Source: Myxococcales bacterium (GTDB lineage Bacteria > Myxococcota_A > Polyangia > Polyangiales > Polyangiaceae). Taken from it: 64,000 nucleotides of DNA. A program made the translations under genes and the position numbers. This document shows positions 8,180 through 17,305 of the stretch, piece by piece. Where the stretch lies: assembly GCA_016706225.1 (NCBI GenBank), contig JADJKB010000021.1, positions 496,001 to 560,000 on the forward strand, read 5' to 3'. Numbering within the stretch: position 1 is the stretch's first letter; each line of letters opens with the position of its first letter. Under the pieces are notes generated by a model. That model searched no databases, had not been told where the DNA came from, and worked only from the letters and a program-made list of their open reading frames with translations.

Positions 8180-9250
8180 CTATTCGCGGTCGGCGTAGCC
8201 GGCGTCGCTCACGGCGCCGAGGACCACGACGCCCGGCGCGAGCCGGGGTCGCTCACCTGCCAGGGTGAGGACGAGGTCGTCTTGGAGCGGGAGCCCGCGG
8301 ACCCGAAGTTGCTCCCCGAGACGATGCCGAACCTGGCGAAACGCGGTCCGCTGCGCGCTCCCGTCACCGCCCATCACACGCTCGGTCAGCTCGCGGGCGT
8401 CCGCAGCGTGCTCGCGCAGCACGCAGGCGAGCAAGCGCGCGGCTCGGTGCGGGAGTGACTCCCAAGCGCCTTCGGCGACACGCAGCACCGCGCCGTTCCG
8501 ATCCGGTGGCAGTCGAAACACGAAGTCAGCGTCGAGGGCCAGCGCCAGGGATTCGAGCTCCGCGAGCGCCGTTGCCTCGGAGAGGCTGACGTCAGCGAGC
8601 TTCGGATCGGGGCCGACCAAGCGCCAGTGAGTTTCGCGCAGATACGGCTCGTCGAAGCGAGCGCCTCGCCCTTCCAGGGGCGCGCGGTCGAGATCCAAGA
8701 AGTAACCGGCGAGCTCGAGCATTGCGAAGAGATCCGTCTGGATTGGCACGCTCGGCGGTTTCTCGTCGCCGCATTCGCGCGCGCGCATCCAGGCATCGTA
8801 GGCATTGACCGCCTCTCGAAAGGTCCGCTCGATCACAGCGGAGGGTGCGTTCAGACGCTGAAGGAGAGCCAGGCGATAGATGCGAGGGTACGGGCCGAGC
8901 AGTGGCTCGCGTGCCGCTTCGGCGAACAGGGCGTCTGCCTCTTCGATGACCGCCTGCGTGCGCGGCTCTCGGAGCATGAGATGTGCGAGCCGATACGCCG
9001 ACAGCGCTGCCCAAGGCTGCAGCTTGGGTGGCGCGCTCGCCAGCTCGTAGGCTTCGCGGGCGCGCTCGAGAGCGTGCGAGGTGCCGGCGCGCAAGAGTTT
9101 GTACGAGCCAGCCTCCGTGAGCAATCGGTTCACATGGGAGCGACGCGCGGCCAGAGACGACACGAAGGCGAGAGTAGCGCGGGAGGCGGTCCACGTTCGG
9201 TCGATCCGGCGAGGGCCGGGCGCAGCGTCGAGTCCGGCCTGGTGCTTCAC
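8180..9250 (-). CDS. Hypothetical helical protein, possible TPR plus winged-helix region
   Basis: Up to 356 residues, not recognised. Residues ~35-230 are strongly helical, with alternating Ala/Leu-rich segments that resemble degenerate TPR-like repeats. The C-terminal ~100 residues (RAARLLACVLREHA to LTLAGERPRL) have the helix-helix-hairpin rhythm of a winged helix, which suggests but does not prove DNA binding. The GTG at 9250 begins the longest frame; a GTG at 9163 would remove an Arg-rich leader and is equally possible. It is transcribed in the same direction as the deacetylase-like operon, 67 bp upstream of it, and diverges from the Cys-rich lipoprotein at 9331. Confidence 0.6.
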   Translation of the reverse strand: MKHQAGLDAAPGPRRIDRTWTASRATLAFVSSLAARRSHVNRLLTEAGSYKLLRAGTSHALERAREAYELASAPPKLQPWAALSAYRLAHLMLREPRTQAVIEEADALFAEAAREPLLGPYPRIYRLALLQRLNAPSAVIERTFREAVNAYDAWMRARECGDEKPPSVPIQTDLFAMLELAGYFLDLDRAPLEGRGARFDEPYLRETHWRLVGPDPKLADVSLSEATALAELESLALALDADFVFRLPPDRNGAVLRVAEGAWESLPHRAARLLACVLREHAADARELTERVMGGDGSAQRTAFRQVRHRLGEQLRVRGLPLQDDLVLTLAGERPRLAPGVVVLGAVSDAGYADRE

Positions 9251-9330
9251 TCCGTCCCCGGCGTCGAAGTTCTCACGCAGCCCGATTCCCCCGTTCCCAT
9301 TGCCGAGGCGAAGCGGTATAGGCTGCGCCC

Positions 9331-10254
9331 ATGGGGCGGTTGTGGACTCTGCTCATGGTCGGCGGCGGGACCTTGTTGGCGTCACCGGGCGCGGGGTGCG
9401 GCGGAGGCGACTCCTCCGGGCCTTCGGGTGGTGGCACGGGCGGATCGGCTGGGGCCGTCTTTTCAGGAAGTGCATGCGCGAAGTGCGAGCGCAGTGCGTG
9501 CGATGCCGACGTGAAGGCCTGCGAGAGCGATCCAGAGTGCGCGGCTTACCTGGCCTGTGAAGGGAAGTGCCCGGTTGGAACCGCGGGCGACGTCGACCCG
9601 ACTTGCCAAGCTGCTTGCAAGTCACCAGCGAGCAGCACCGGCCAGGGCAAGCTCGACACGCTGAGCGCCTGCCGCTATGCCGGCGCCGGGAGTGGCTGCA
9701 CGGAGTGCGGGCGTTCGCCCGACGCGGGCGATGCAGGAGGCGCCGCGGGGGCGACCGGCTGCACGATGCCGGGGACGATCACCCAAACCTGCGCGCCCGT
9801 CACCGGCGGCACTGCCTGCACTGACTGCCAATCCAGCAAATGCTGCGACTCCGTGTCGGCGGTGTTCGATGGCGGGCCCGCCACGGATCTCAAGGATTGC
9901 TGGCTGGGCTGCACCTCACCCCAATGCGAGAACGACTGCTACGACCAGTTCCCGAACGGGGTCCAGGCCTTCGGTGAATATCAGGCGTGCAACGCGCTGA
10001 ACTGCAGCGCCAAGGGCGCTTGCAAGTCGCCCACCCCTTGCGCTCAGTGCCAGTACGACTCTTGCGGTTGTGAATACGCAACCTGCGTCACGAACGTCGA
10101 CTGCTTCCGGATCTTCCACTGTTTCAGCACCTGCGCGAAGGACGACGTGGCCTGCGGCCTGGCGTGCCGCCAGAAGTTCGTCGCCGGCGACAAACTCTAC
10201 GAACGGCTCGGGGTATGCGTCACCCAGCACTGCGTACAGTCCTGCGGCGTCTGA
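9331..10254 (+). CDS. Cysteine-rich exported lipoprotein
   Basis: A 307-residue predicted lipoprotein. The leader ends at a lipobox-like AGC with the cysteine at residue 23, followed by a Gly/Ser linker. The mature part contains more than thirty cysteines, mostly in CxxC and CxxxC spacings (ACAKCERSAC, ECAAYLAC, PCAQCQYDSC), so it is probably heavily disulfide-bonded outside the inner membrane. Two or three similar Cys modules can be seen (around residues 48-110, 150-200 and 215-300). Proteins of this style are abundant in Polyangiales genomes and have no assigned function. It ends 12 bases before the convergent SUMF1 lipoprotein gene. Confidence 0.8.
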   Translation: MGRLWTLLMVGGGTLLASPGAGCGGGDSSGPSGGGTGGSAGAVFSGSACAKCERSACDADVKACESDPECAAYLACEGKCPVGTAGDVDPTCQAACKSPASSTGQGKLDTLSACRYAGAGSGCTECGRSPDAGDAGGAAGATGCTMPGTITQTCAPVTGGTACTDCQSSKCCDSVSAVFDGGPATDLKDCWLGCTSPQCENDCYDQFPNGVQAFGEYQACNALNCSAKGACKSPTPCAQCQYDSCGCEYATCVTNVDCFRIFHCFSTCAKDDVACGLACRQKFVAGDKLYERLGVCVTQHCVQSCGV

Positions 10255-10266
10255 TCGCAAGGCCGA

Positions 10267-11595
10267 TCAGTCCGCAGCACAGCGCACGCCCAATGCGCCG
10301 GAGACGCCCGTCCGTGGAGCGTGCCTTCGCCCCGCCGCCCGCGCGTCGATCCCGAGATCTGCGAAGCTGCCCCCGCGAACGACGGCGTCGGGGCCGCTCG
10401 TGCTGCACACCGGATCCTCGAGCGCGCCGGCCTTGGCCCAACACTCGCCGTCATAGCGATCGGAGGAATCCTGCACCCACTCGAGCAGTGATCCGCCCAG
10501 ATCGTGGATCCCGAGCTGGGTGAAATCGAGCGGGCCGCCCCCGACGACCGGACCTGGATCCAGCACGCCCGACGCGGTGATCCGGCAGCCCGACGGCGCG
10601 CTCGACGGCCCGCGCTCCACGATGGCGATGGCGCACAAGTCGTCGCTGTCGCCCCAGGGGTAGAGGGTCTCGGCATCGCGATTGGCAGCGGCGAACTCCC
10701 ACTCCGCTTCTGTGGGCAGGCGGGCCCCACGCGCGGCGCAGTAGGCCGCGGCCTGATGCCAATCCAGGCAGTTCGCGGGCAACGCGTCGTTCGTCCCGCT
10801 GGGATCGAACGAGCAGAACTCGAACAGCGAGGAGCTTCCCGTGGTCTTGCCTTGTGGCGGAGTGAGCTCGGGGTGCGCGCTCAGAAGTGCGCGCAGACGC
10901 CCGACGGTCAGCTCTTCTCGATCCAGATGGAAGGACGGCAAGACCACCAAGTGCTCGGGGACGCTCGCCTTGTCGGCACCGCCCAGGCCCGCGCGGGTGG
11001 CGTCACCCAGCAGGAACGCGCCCCCCGGTACACAGACCATGCCTTCGGGCGCGACGGACGAGCAAGCACCGACCTTGGCGCCAGGCCAGCTCCCGACCAC
11101 CAGCGGTGGTGCAGCGCCGGCCATTGCGAGGGGGGCGAGCTCACCGGTCAGTGGATCGCAGGTACGCCCCTGCTCGAGGTCGGAGCCGACCCCGATGCAT
11201 GCCATCGACAGACGCATGCCCACGGGCGTGACGCCGGACGCCCGGGGCAGAAGAGTGGCTGTGTCCAGGAGCAGCCCCAACGACGACGAGACCTGCGACC
11301 CGAGCAGCGCCGACCGCACCAGACGAGATCGAATCCGTTTCGCATCCGCCGACGCCACTACGCCGAACGACACCGGCCAACCCACTTCTTTCGAGGCATC
11401 GAAGAGTCGGCGGCAGCCGGTGCACGGGTTACCGTTCCCGTCGTCGATCTCGACGAGCAATCGGTCTCCAAATTGGGGCACAGTGGCGTCCGATGACACC
11501 GTCACCAGCCACTGGTCTCGCTCTGCTGCCGAGTCGGTGCAGCCTGCTGTAAGGGCCGCGAACGCCGCGACGAACCACAAACTGCGAGCGTTCAC
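10267..11595 (-). CDS. SUMF1 (formylglycine-generating-enzyme-like) lipoprotein
   Basis: A 442-residue exported lipoprotein. The signal peptide begins at the GTG at 11595 and the lipobox cysteine is in TAGC (residue 24). The C-terminal ~260 residues form a SUMF1 domain, opening with VPGGAFLLGD and carrying the hallmark LPTEAEWEFAA, YPWGD and LEWVQDS motifs. In true formylglycine-generating enzymes this fold oxidises a sulfatase cysteine. Many myxobacterial relatives are secreted, lack that activity, and may be binding domains. Its GTG overlaps the stop codon of the upstream paralogue (GTGA), so the two are translationally coupled. The N-terminal ~180 residues are paralogous in layout to that neighbour. 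Confidence 0.85.
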   Translation of the reverse strand: MNARSLWFVAAFAALTAGCTDSAAERDQWLVTVSSDATVPQFGDRLLVEIDDGNGNPCTGCRRLFDASKEVGWPVSFGVVASADAKRIRSRLVRSALLGSQVSSSLGLLLDTATLLPRASGVTPVGMRLSMACIGVGSDLEQGRTCDPLTGELAPLAMAGAAPPLVVGSWPGAKVGACSSVAPEGMVCVPGGAFLLGDATRAGLGGADKASVPEHLVVLPSFHLDREELTVGRLRALLSAHPELTPPQGKTTGSSSLFEFCSFDPSGTNDALPANCLDWHQAAAYCAARGARLPTEAEWEFAAANRDAETLYPWGDSDDLCAIAIVERGPSSAPSGCRITASGVLDPGPVVGGGPLDFTQLGIHDLGGSLLEWVQDSSDRYDGECWAKAGALEDPVCSTSGPDAVVRGGSFADLGIDARAAGRRHAPRTGVSGALGVRCAAD

Positions 11596-13073
11596 GGCTT
11601 GGCTCCGACGTCCGGGTAGGCGCAGCGGAAGCCCAGATAGGGCGAGTGGTGCTGATCGAGCGCGGTGAAACGCAGGGCAAGCATCGCGACCGCGGGGCTG
11701 AAGGACCAGGTGCCGCCCCGAGCGGCGTGGGTGCTGTCCGACGTCTGACAAACCGGATTGTCGAGCACGCCCTGTCCGCCCCAGCACGGCGCTTCGTACG
11801 GGGCGAGCGCGCTCCGCGTGCGCTCCTGGAGATTGCCCGTCATGTCCAGCACGCCGTCCCGAGTCGCATCAATGTGATCCCCGCAGCCGGGCCCTCCGTT
11901 GGTCTCGGCCGGCCCGTCGCCTGGACATCCCCCGTACTTCATCCCGAAAGTTGCGTCGCAACAGGTCGGCGGGTCATCGCCCCAAGCATAGAAACGACGT
12001 TGGCCGCGACCGCGAGCGGCGAACTCCCACTGGGCTTCGCTGGGCAGCTCACCGCCGGCTTGCTGGCAGAGCTTGCGCGCTGCCGCGAGCGAGACGCAGT
12101 TGAGGGGATAAGCGTCGTGGCCGTCATCGCTCAGCCCCAAGAACGTGCAGGTTCGCAGAGTCTCGGAGGCCAGATCGCGTACCGTAGGCATTTCGTCGCC
12201 GACCAGCAGGGACGGCGAGGCGCCGAGCGCGGCGCGCAATCGCTCGACGGTGTACTCCCGCACGTCCAGGTGAAACGGCGAGATGGCGACCGGCCGAGCG
12301 GGGGTTGGGTCGTACGGCGAGAGGATTCCATCAGACACGTGGCTGAGTGACGGCTCACCGATCACCGCGTACCCACCGGCGATGCACGTGGCGCCCACAG
12401 GGGCGGACCCGGAGCACGGGACGTCCCGGGCGCGCGCCCAGGTCCCGATCTCCGTCGCTGGCGTGTGGCCGTCGAGCACTTCGACGCCCTGTGTTGCAGC
12501 CACGCTTTCGTTGCCCTTGCCCACGCAGGTCTGCGCGGGATCGGCAAACGACGACGGGACGCCCAAACAGTCGCCACGCAGCACGGCGCGTACGCGACGC
12601 ACTCCGTCACTGGGCAAGTCGAGCTCTATCACCCGGCCGACCGTCAGAGCATCGACCGGCTCGAACACGGACTCGCCTCCGGACTCGCCAGACCCAGCCC
12701 AACCGCTGCGAAACGCCCGCGCGCGCACGCGAACGCGACCAGAGCCCCCCGCGATGCCGAAGGACACGGGCCAGTCCGCGGGATCCGACGCAACCACCGT
12801 CAAGAGCCCGCTCGATGCGCCCGTATCGTCGAGCAAATCGATGCGCAACGTGTCGATGGCCGCATCGGGCGAAATCTTGGGGTCGCTCAACAGTTGACCC
12901 GACACGGGCAAGTCCGTGTCCAGGATGACGACGAGTTGTGGGCGATTCTCCGCCGTTGGGGTGCAACCGGCGACGCTGCCAGTCAGCAGTGCGACCCAGC
13001 CGACCAACCCTCCCCTCACGCCGTCAGCGAACCGCTGTGGCGCGCGGGGGACAAGTTCTTTTGATGTACCCAT
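11592..13073 (-). CDS. SUMF1-domain lipoprotein, paralogue of the downstream gene
   Basis: A 493-residue exported lipoprotein. The ATG at 13073 starts a signal peptide ending at SVAGC (cysteine near residue 36). The longer open frame upstream overlaps the kinase gene and is not coding. A ~190-residue beta-rich N-terminal part precedes the SUMF1 domain, which starts near ATCIAGGYAVIG and contains LPSEAQWEFAARG, YAWGDD and GNLQERT. The N-terminal pattern (DWPVSFGIAGG here, GWPVSFGVV in the neighbour) shows that the two genes arose by duplication. It lies 32 bp downstream of a Ser/Thr kinase on the same strand, so the three probably form an operon sensing or modifying the envelope. Confidence 0.85.
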   Translation of the reverse strand: MGTSKELVPRAPQRFADGVRGGLVGWVALLTGSVAGCTPTAENRPQLVVILDTDLPVSGQLLSDPKISPDAAIDTLRIDLLDDTGASSGLLTVVASDPADWPVSFGIAGGSGRVRVRARAFRSGWAGSGESGGESVFEPVDALTVGRVIELDLPSDGVRRVRAVLRGDCLGVPSSFADPAQTCVGKGNESVAATQGVEVLDGHTPATEIGTWARARDVPCSGSAPVGATCIAGGYAVIGEPSLSHVSDGILSPYDPTPARPVAISPFHLDVREYTVERLRAALGASPSLLVGDEMPTVRDLASETLRTCTFLGLSDDGHDAYPLNCVSLAAARKLCQQAGGELPSEAQWEFAARGRGQRRFYAWGDDPPTCCDATFGMKYGGCPGDGPAETNGGPGCGDHIDATRDGVLDMTGNLQERTRSALAPYEAPCWGGQGVLDNPVCQTSDSTHAARGGTWSFSPAVAMLALRFTALDQHHSPYLGFRCAYPDVGAKP

Positions 13074-13105
13074 ACGTCCAGCCGGGGAGCGAGCGTTCTC
13101 GCGGA

Positions 13106-14554
13106 TCAGAACGGCGAGTCGACCGCGACTCCACCCAGTGAGGGACCGGTGCCAGCGGCCTTCGCTGCCGGAGCGTCGCCGACGCTCGGTGCGGGCTTCG
13201 CCTTGACCGCCGCCGCGCTCGGCTTGGAGCCCGCCGCGGAGCTCCGCACGACGGGTTCGGCCGCGAGCGCGGCGCCCGCAGACGCGGTTGGGGTGGCGGC
13301 AGCGCTCATGGCAGGCGGCGCCGCGCCGCCCATTGGAACGACCGATGGCGCGTCGGTGGCGACTGCGGCCGTGGCACTCTCTGCGCTGGCCCTTGCGTCG
13401 GCAGAGCTCGCAGCGCGCGCGATGATGATCGACCCCAGCACCCCCACAACTCCCAGGCCCGCCGCGACGAGCATCCACTTCGGGATGCGCCGCACCGGGA
13501 TCTGTGGACGGTCGTTGGTAGCGGAAAAGGCATTTCCCGTCGGCGGGTGGGGCGGCGCGGCCGAATCACCTGGCGTCGCCATGGGTGTGAGCGCCTGCGC
13601 CGCGCCGCCCGGAAGCTCGCTCCCGCCGGGCAAATACAGCGATTCGGTCGGCATCGGTCGCACCTCCGAGAACGACTGTGCCAGCTCGTTCGTGAAGCGT
13701 CGCAATACGTCGAACGCCAGCTGGAGGTCAGGGCAACGCGCCGAACGATCGGTCTTCAACATGTCGCCGATCAGGCTGCGGACCGGGAGCGGTAGCTCCG
13801 GAGCAAGCTCGTCGATGGGACGGATCGCACCGGTCGCAATGACCTTGAGCAATTGCCCGAGGTTGTCTCCGTCGACTGGCCTCACCCCGGCAAGCGCCTC
13901 GTACAAGATCACTCCCACCGCCCAGACATCCGAGCGCGCGTCGATGTCCTTCTCGCCAAAAACCTGCTCCGGCGACATGTAGTAGGGCGTGCCCAGCATC
14001 GCCCCCGTGCGAGTGAGCTCCGCCGACTGCGCCGCCTCGGGTCGCTTGACGTCCAGCTTCGCAATCCCGAAGTCGAGGACCTTGGGCGTCATGCGCCCGT
14101 CTGGCGTCCGCGCCAGGAAGATGTTGTCGGGCTTGAGATCTCGATGAACGATCCCCGCAGCGTGCGCCGAGCCAACCGCGGAGATCACGGGGAGCATGAT
14201 CGGCGCCAGGGCGGACAACGGGATGGCCCGTTCTCGCTCGAGCTTCTGGCCCAGAGACTCCCCACCCAACAGGTCCATCACCATCACTGGGGAGCGGTCG
14301 TCTTGGAGGAAGATGTCGTGGATGCGGATCACGTTCGGGTGATCCACAGCCATCGCAGCCCGCGCCTCGCGCATGAACCGCCTGACCGCAGCGGTGTTCT
14401 GTGCTGCTTCGGCCTTTAAGAATTTCAGCGCGACCTGATTGCGCGTGAGCTCGTGGGTCGCAGACCACACCGAGCCCATACCGCCCTCGCCAATCATGCG
14501 CTCGAGCCGATATCGCCCCGCGATGACCGTCCCCGGGCAAAGCTCCCCCGACAT
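13106..14554 (-). CDS. Transmembrane eukaryote-like Ser/Thr protein kinase
   Basis: A 482-residue receptor-type kinase. The Gly-rich loop IGEGGMGSV is at residues 21-29, the ATP-binding lysine is Lys44 (VALKFL), the catalytic loop HRDLKPDN is at 137-144, and DFG is at 161-163. The activation segment ends with GTPYYMSPEQ. A juxtamembrane linker leads to one predicted membrane helix (~residues 370-395, WMLVAAGLGVVGVLG), then an Ala/Pro/Ser-rich tail outside the membrane. The ATG at 14554 was chosen because it precedes the kinase domain by the usual short leader. All residues needed for activity are present. It is upstream of two SUMF1 lipoproteins and downstream of a PEGA protein on the same strand. 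Confidence 0.9.
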   Translation of the reverse strand: MSGELCPGTVIAGRYRLERMIGEGGMGSVWSATHELTRNQVALKFLKAEAAQNTAAVRRFMREARAAMAVDHPNVIRIHDIFLQDDRSPVMVMDLLGGESLGQKLERERAIPLSALAPIMLPVISAVGSAHAAGIVHRDLKPDNIFLARTPDGRMTPKVLDFGIAKLDVKRPEAAQSAELTRTGAMLGTPYYMSPEQVFGEKDIDARSDVWAVGVILYEALAGVRPVDGDNLGQLLKVIATGAIRPIDELAPELPLPVRSLIGDMLKTDRSARCPDLQLAFDVLRRFTNELAQSFSEVRPMPTESLYLPGGSELPGGAAQALTPMATPGDSAAPPHPPTGNAFSATNDRPQIPVRRIPKWMLVAAGLGVVGVLGSIIIARAASSADARASAESATAAVATDAPSVVPMGGAAPPAMSAAATPTASAGAALAAEPVVRSSAAGSKPSAAAVKAKPAPSVGDAPAAKAAGTGPSLGGVAVDSPF

Positions 14555-14600
14555 CTGCAGGCGTATGTTACTCGGTCCCGCACTGGGTGGCGAGCCGTGT

Positions 14601-15653
14601 CTAGAAGCGCAGGCCTTGGGGCTTCGCGACCCAGCCCGTGCTGCCGCCATCGTAGGGGGGCGCCGAGGGATCGGGGCGCGTGAGCGCGTAGGTCAGCGCG
14701 ACGCCTCCAGCGACCACGGCGCCCGCGCTCACCCAGAACCACCAGCGTTTGGTGAGCGGGACTTGCTCGAGCGTGAGGCGCGCGCGCAGATCCGACTGCT
14801 CACCCGCGCTCACCGTGATGACCGTCTCCGACTCCCCGTAGCCGGCCTTGCGCACCACCACCTTGTGCGTGCCCGCCGGGCGGAGCACGTCCACCGGAAC
14901 CGGGCCGATGTCCTGCCCATTCACGTTCACGAGGGCGTCGGGCACGTTCGCGGACACTCGGAGCGTGGCCGGGAGCTTGGAGAGCTCCAGGGATAGGGCA
15001 GGCTGCCTCCCGGAGGAGAAGGTCTTGTTCACCACCACGTCGGCGAAGCCCTTGCGGGTCAGGGTGATCACGTGGACGCCAGGGTCGAGGACCAGCTCGA
15101 TTTCGGCGGCCGGCGCCAGTCGGCCCTTGCCCGGCGGCAGGACGCCTGCGATCAGAGTCGGCCGCTTGCTCGGCCGGTCGTCGACCGCCAGTGGACGACC
15201 ATCCACCACGATCGTGACCTGGGCGGGGTGGATCGTCACGGCAACGTACGAGAGCAGCGTCGACTCGATCTGATCGACGAAGCCCTTGGCATCCGCAGCC
15301 AGGTTGGGCGGGAGCTCGGCACCCGGACGCTGCTCGGCCAGAGCCCGCAACAAGGTCTTGCGCGCCAGCGCGTAGTGGCTCATCGCCCTCTGACAGGCCC
15401 CCACGTTGAACGTCGTGACGGGGTGGGGTCGCGCGAGCTCGGAGGCTTCGAAGGCGGACAACGCCTCCCCCCACTGCGCTGCCTTGACCAGCTCCACTCC
15501 GCGCTGGAAGTCCTGACGCGCCCGAGTCGTCTTCGGGTCTTCCGCCGCGGTCGGAGCGGTCGGCGCCTCGTCCGCGCGGCTCGCGCTGGACCAGAACGGC
15601 ACAGCCATCACGATCAGAGCGATAGAACGTTGCACGCCAGAGCGTCGACCCAT
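14601..15653 (-). CDS. Exported PEGA-domain protein with C-terminal membrane helix
   Basis: A 350-residue protein with an N-terminal signal peptide (cleavage near ASRADEA). A helical TPR-like stretch follows at residues ~45-130, then one or two PEGA-type beta repeats at ~205-300 (PALSLELSKLPATLRV, VNGQDIGPVPVDV, HKVVVRKAGYGE). It ends with a membrane helix at ~313-333 (WWFWVSAGAVVAGGVAL) and a short Gly-rich end. PEGA repeats are surface-associated beta modules thought to bind other envelope components. The layout is very common in Polyangiales beside Ser/Thr kinases. The ATG at 15653 is preferred over the TTG one codon upstream. It lies 46 bp upstream of the kinase gene on the same strand. 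Confidence 0.8.
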   Translation of the reverse strand: MGRRSGVQRSIALIVMAVPFWSSASRADEAPTAPTAAEDPKTTRARQDFQRGVELVKAAQWGEALSAFEASELARPHPVTTFNVGACQRAMSHYALARKTLLRALAEQRPGAELPPNLAADAKGFVDQIESTLLSYVAVTIHPAQVTIVVDGRPLAVDDRPSKRPTLIAGVLPPGKGRLAPAAEIELVLDPGVHVITLTRKGFADVVVNKTFSSGRQPALSLELSKLPATLRVSANVPDALVNVNGQDIGPVPVDVLRPAGTHKVVVRKAGYGESETVITVSAGEQSDLRARLTLEQVPLTKRWWFWVSAGAVVAGGVALTYALTRPDPSAPPYDGGSTGWVAKPQGLRF

Positions 15654-15732
15654 CAACCTACCCTACCCGTCGTGTCGGGGCGATTCTCGCACGGGTCAGC
15701 AGCCTGCGCAGCTACTCACTCCGAGCGGCGCG

Positions 15733-16086
15733 TCAAAGAGCGGACGGCTTCGGCGCGGAACCTCCACGCCAGGCCCCCTTCTCCACGAGTGGCGGGCGCC
15801 CCACGTCGGGCCATTCCGGGCACCAACTCCGGAAAAACGCATCGATGGTCGGACCGGTGGGGCAGGGCGGCGGAGAGAACTCGTCAGCGGGTGTGAGCGC
15901 TTCGCCGACTCCGGCTCGAGCCACCGGCGCGGCCCTGAGCACGGGGACCACGGGCACGGGCAGTCGCTCGAGCCGCGCGTGGGTCACGAACGCCCGCTGG
16001 TGGCCGAGCGCGGCGAGCGCAACCAGACACACAGCGCCGACGCTGAGTGATGCAACGGAGAAACGAGAGAGGGTGAATGGCAACAT
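15733..16086 (-). CDS. Small membrane-anchored or exported hypothetical protein
   Basis: A 117-residue protein whose N-terminus (ATG at 16086) has a clear hydrophobic segment at residues ~10-28 (VASLSVGAVCLVALAAL) and could be a membrane anchor or uncleaved signal. The rest is Pro/Ala-rich with a short Cys-containing part near the end (FSPPPCPTG, FRSWCPEWP), which may form one disulfide. The open frame extends much further upstream, but that part is Arg-rich and not protein-like. No family was recognised. It is the first gene on the minus strand of the block that continues through the PEGA and kinase genes. Real expression is likely but not certain. Confidence 0.5.
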   Translation of the reverse strand: MLPFTLSRFSVASLSVGAVCLVALAALGHQRAFVTHARLERLPVPVVPVLRAAPVARAGVGEALTPADEFSPPPCPTGPTIDAFFRSWCPEWPDVGRPPLVEKGAWRGGSAPKPSAL

Positions 16087-16361
16087 GCGGGTGAGACCCG
16101 CGAGCGCGCGCGGAGTTAGGCCGACGCGCGGGCAATCAATGTCCCACCCGATGGGGAACCGTTCGTCGCCGCGCGGTGTCGGCTGAGCGGATGTGAAGCC
16201 AGGTCTGCCGGCTCGAGCGACACCTTGCGCACGTGCCGCCAGCGACCCACTGTGTCGTTCACGAGCGCCACACTGAGGTTGCAGCGCTCTACCCGCCAAA
16301 GCCCGTGACCCGATCGGTGTCCTACCTTCACCGCCGGCTCGGATGCGGAAGAAGGAACCCC

Positions 16362-17294
16362 ATGAACGCACCGCTCGAGACCCAAGCCCTGTTCGCGAAA
16401 CTCGCGGTCGGCGACGCCGCCGTCCTGCTCGGGGTCCAGCTGGTGCCGCTGCTCTTGTCAGAGTCCGACGAGCAGGCGGACGCCTTGCTACTCGAGGAGG
16501 GCATCGCTTCGGGTCAGACCCAGGTCAACGAGATTGGCGAGGGCGGCATCGTGGGTCAGGTGCGTGTGCTGCACCGCGGCGTCGTTCCACTGCTCGTGCT
16601 GCAGGGGGAGCAGATCCTCGGCGCCAAGCAGAACCGCTCCTTCAACTCCAGCTTCCTGGTCGAGCCGGGGGAGGAGGTGGTGCTGCCGGTGAGCTGCGTG
16701 GAGCAGGGGCGCTGGCGCCACACGACCCACAGCTTCGTGGCGGGGGCGACCACGCTGGCGCCGGAGATCCGCGCGCGCAAGCTGAAGCGCGTGAGTGAAT
16801 CCATCCGCATGTCCGGCACCTACGACTCGGACCAGCGCAGCGTCTGGGCGGACGTGAGCGAGTACATGGAGGCCACGGGCACTCAGTCCATCACCAGCGC
16901 CTACGAGGACGCTCGCAAGCAGCGCGGCGAAGAGACCGAACAGGCGCTGAAGAGCCTCGAGCCGTTACCGGGACAGGTTGGCCTCGCGGTCGTACGCGAC
17001 GGCCGCGTGGTGCTCATCGATCTCTTCGGCTCGAGTCGGCTCTTCGCCCGGGCGTTCCAGAAGTGCCTGCGGGGGACGCTCGCTGATCTGCCGCACGAAC
17101 CCGGGAAAGACGCAGAGCACGCGGCGTCCGCTGCGGACACCGTCCGCGCAGCGCTGCGAGAGCTCGGCTCTGCCGAGACTACCCGCATGCGGTCGCCCAC
17201 GAACAGCGAGACGCTCACGGGGAGCTCGGGCCGCGTCACGTACGCGGCGGCAGTCTGGAAGGGCGCAGTGTACCACTGCGCGGCGGCGGGGTGA
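16362..17294 (+). CDS. ARPP-1 / DUF6569-like domain protein
   Basis: A 310-residue cytoplasmic protein resembling the ARPP-1 domain (also described as DUF6569), a family of unknown biochemical function often found as a stand-alone protein. Typical segments are the early LVPLLLSESD strand, QVNEIGEGG, VLQGEQILGAKQNRS and a central SCVEQGRWRH. The C-terminal third is less conserved and ends with VWKGAVYHC. The ATG at 16362 follows a good ribosome-binding site (GAAGGA); the longer frame upstream of it is not protein-like. It converges on the shortened DUF2779 gene, with 11 bases between their ends. Nothing in the sequence indicates a substrate. Confidence 0.75.
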   Translation: MNAPLETQALFAKLAVGDAAVLLGVQLVPLLLSESDEQADALLLEEGIASGQTQVNEIGEGGIVGQVRVLHRGVVPLLVLQGEQILGAKQNRSFNSSFLVEPGEEVVLPVSCVEQGRWRHTTHSFVAGATTLAPEIRARKLKRVSESIRMSGTYDSDQRSVWADVSEYMEATGTQSITSAYEDARKQRGEETEQALKSLEPLPGQVGLAVVRDGRVVLIDLFGSSRLFARAFQKCLRGTLADLPHEPGKDAEHAASAADTVRAALRELGSAETTRMRSPTNSETLTGSSGRVTYAAAVWKGAVYHCAAAG

Positions 17295-17305
17295 GACTTG
17301 CGCCT

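Noticed and set aside
13074..13478. N-terminal extension of the SUMF1 lipoprotein frame into the kinase gene
   Set aside because: It is Arg-rich and overlaps the kinase's coding end. The signal peptide begins at 13073.
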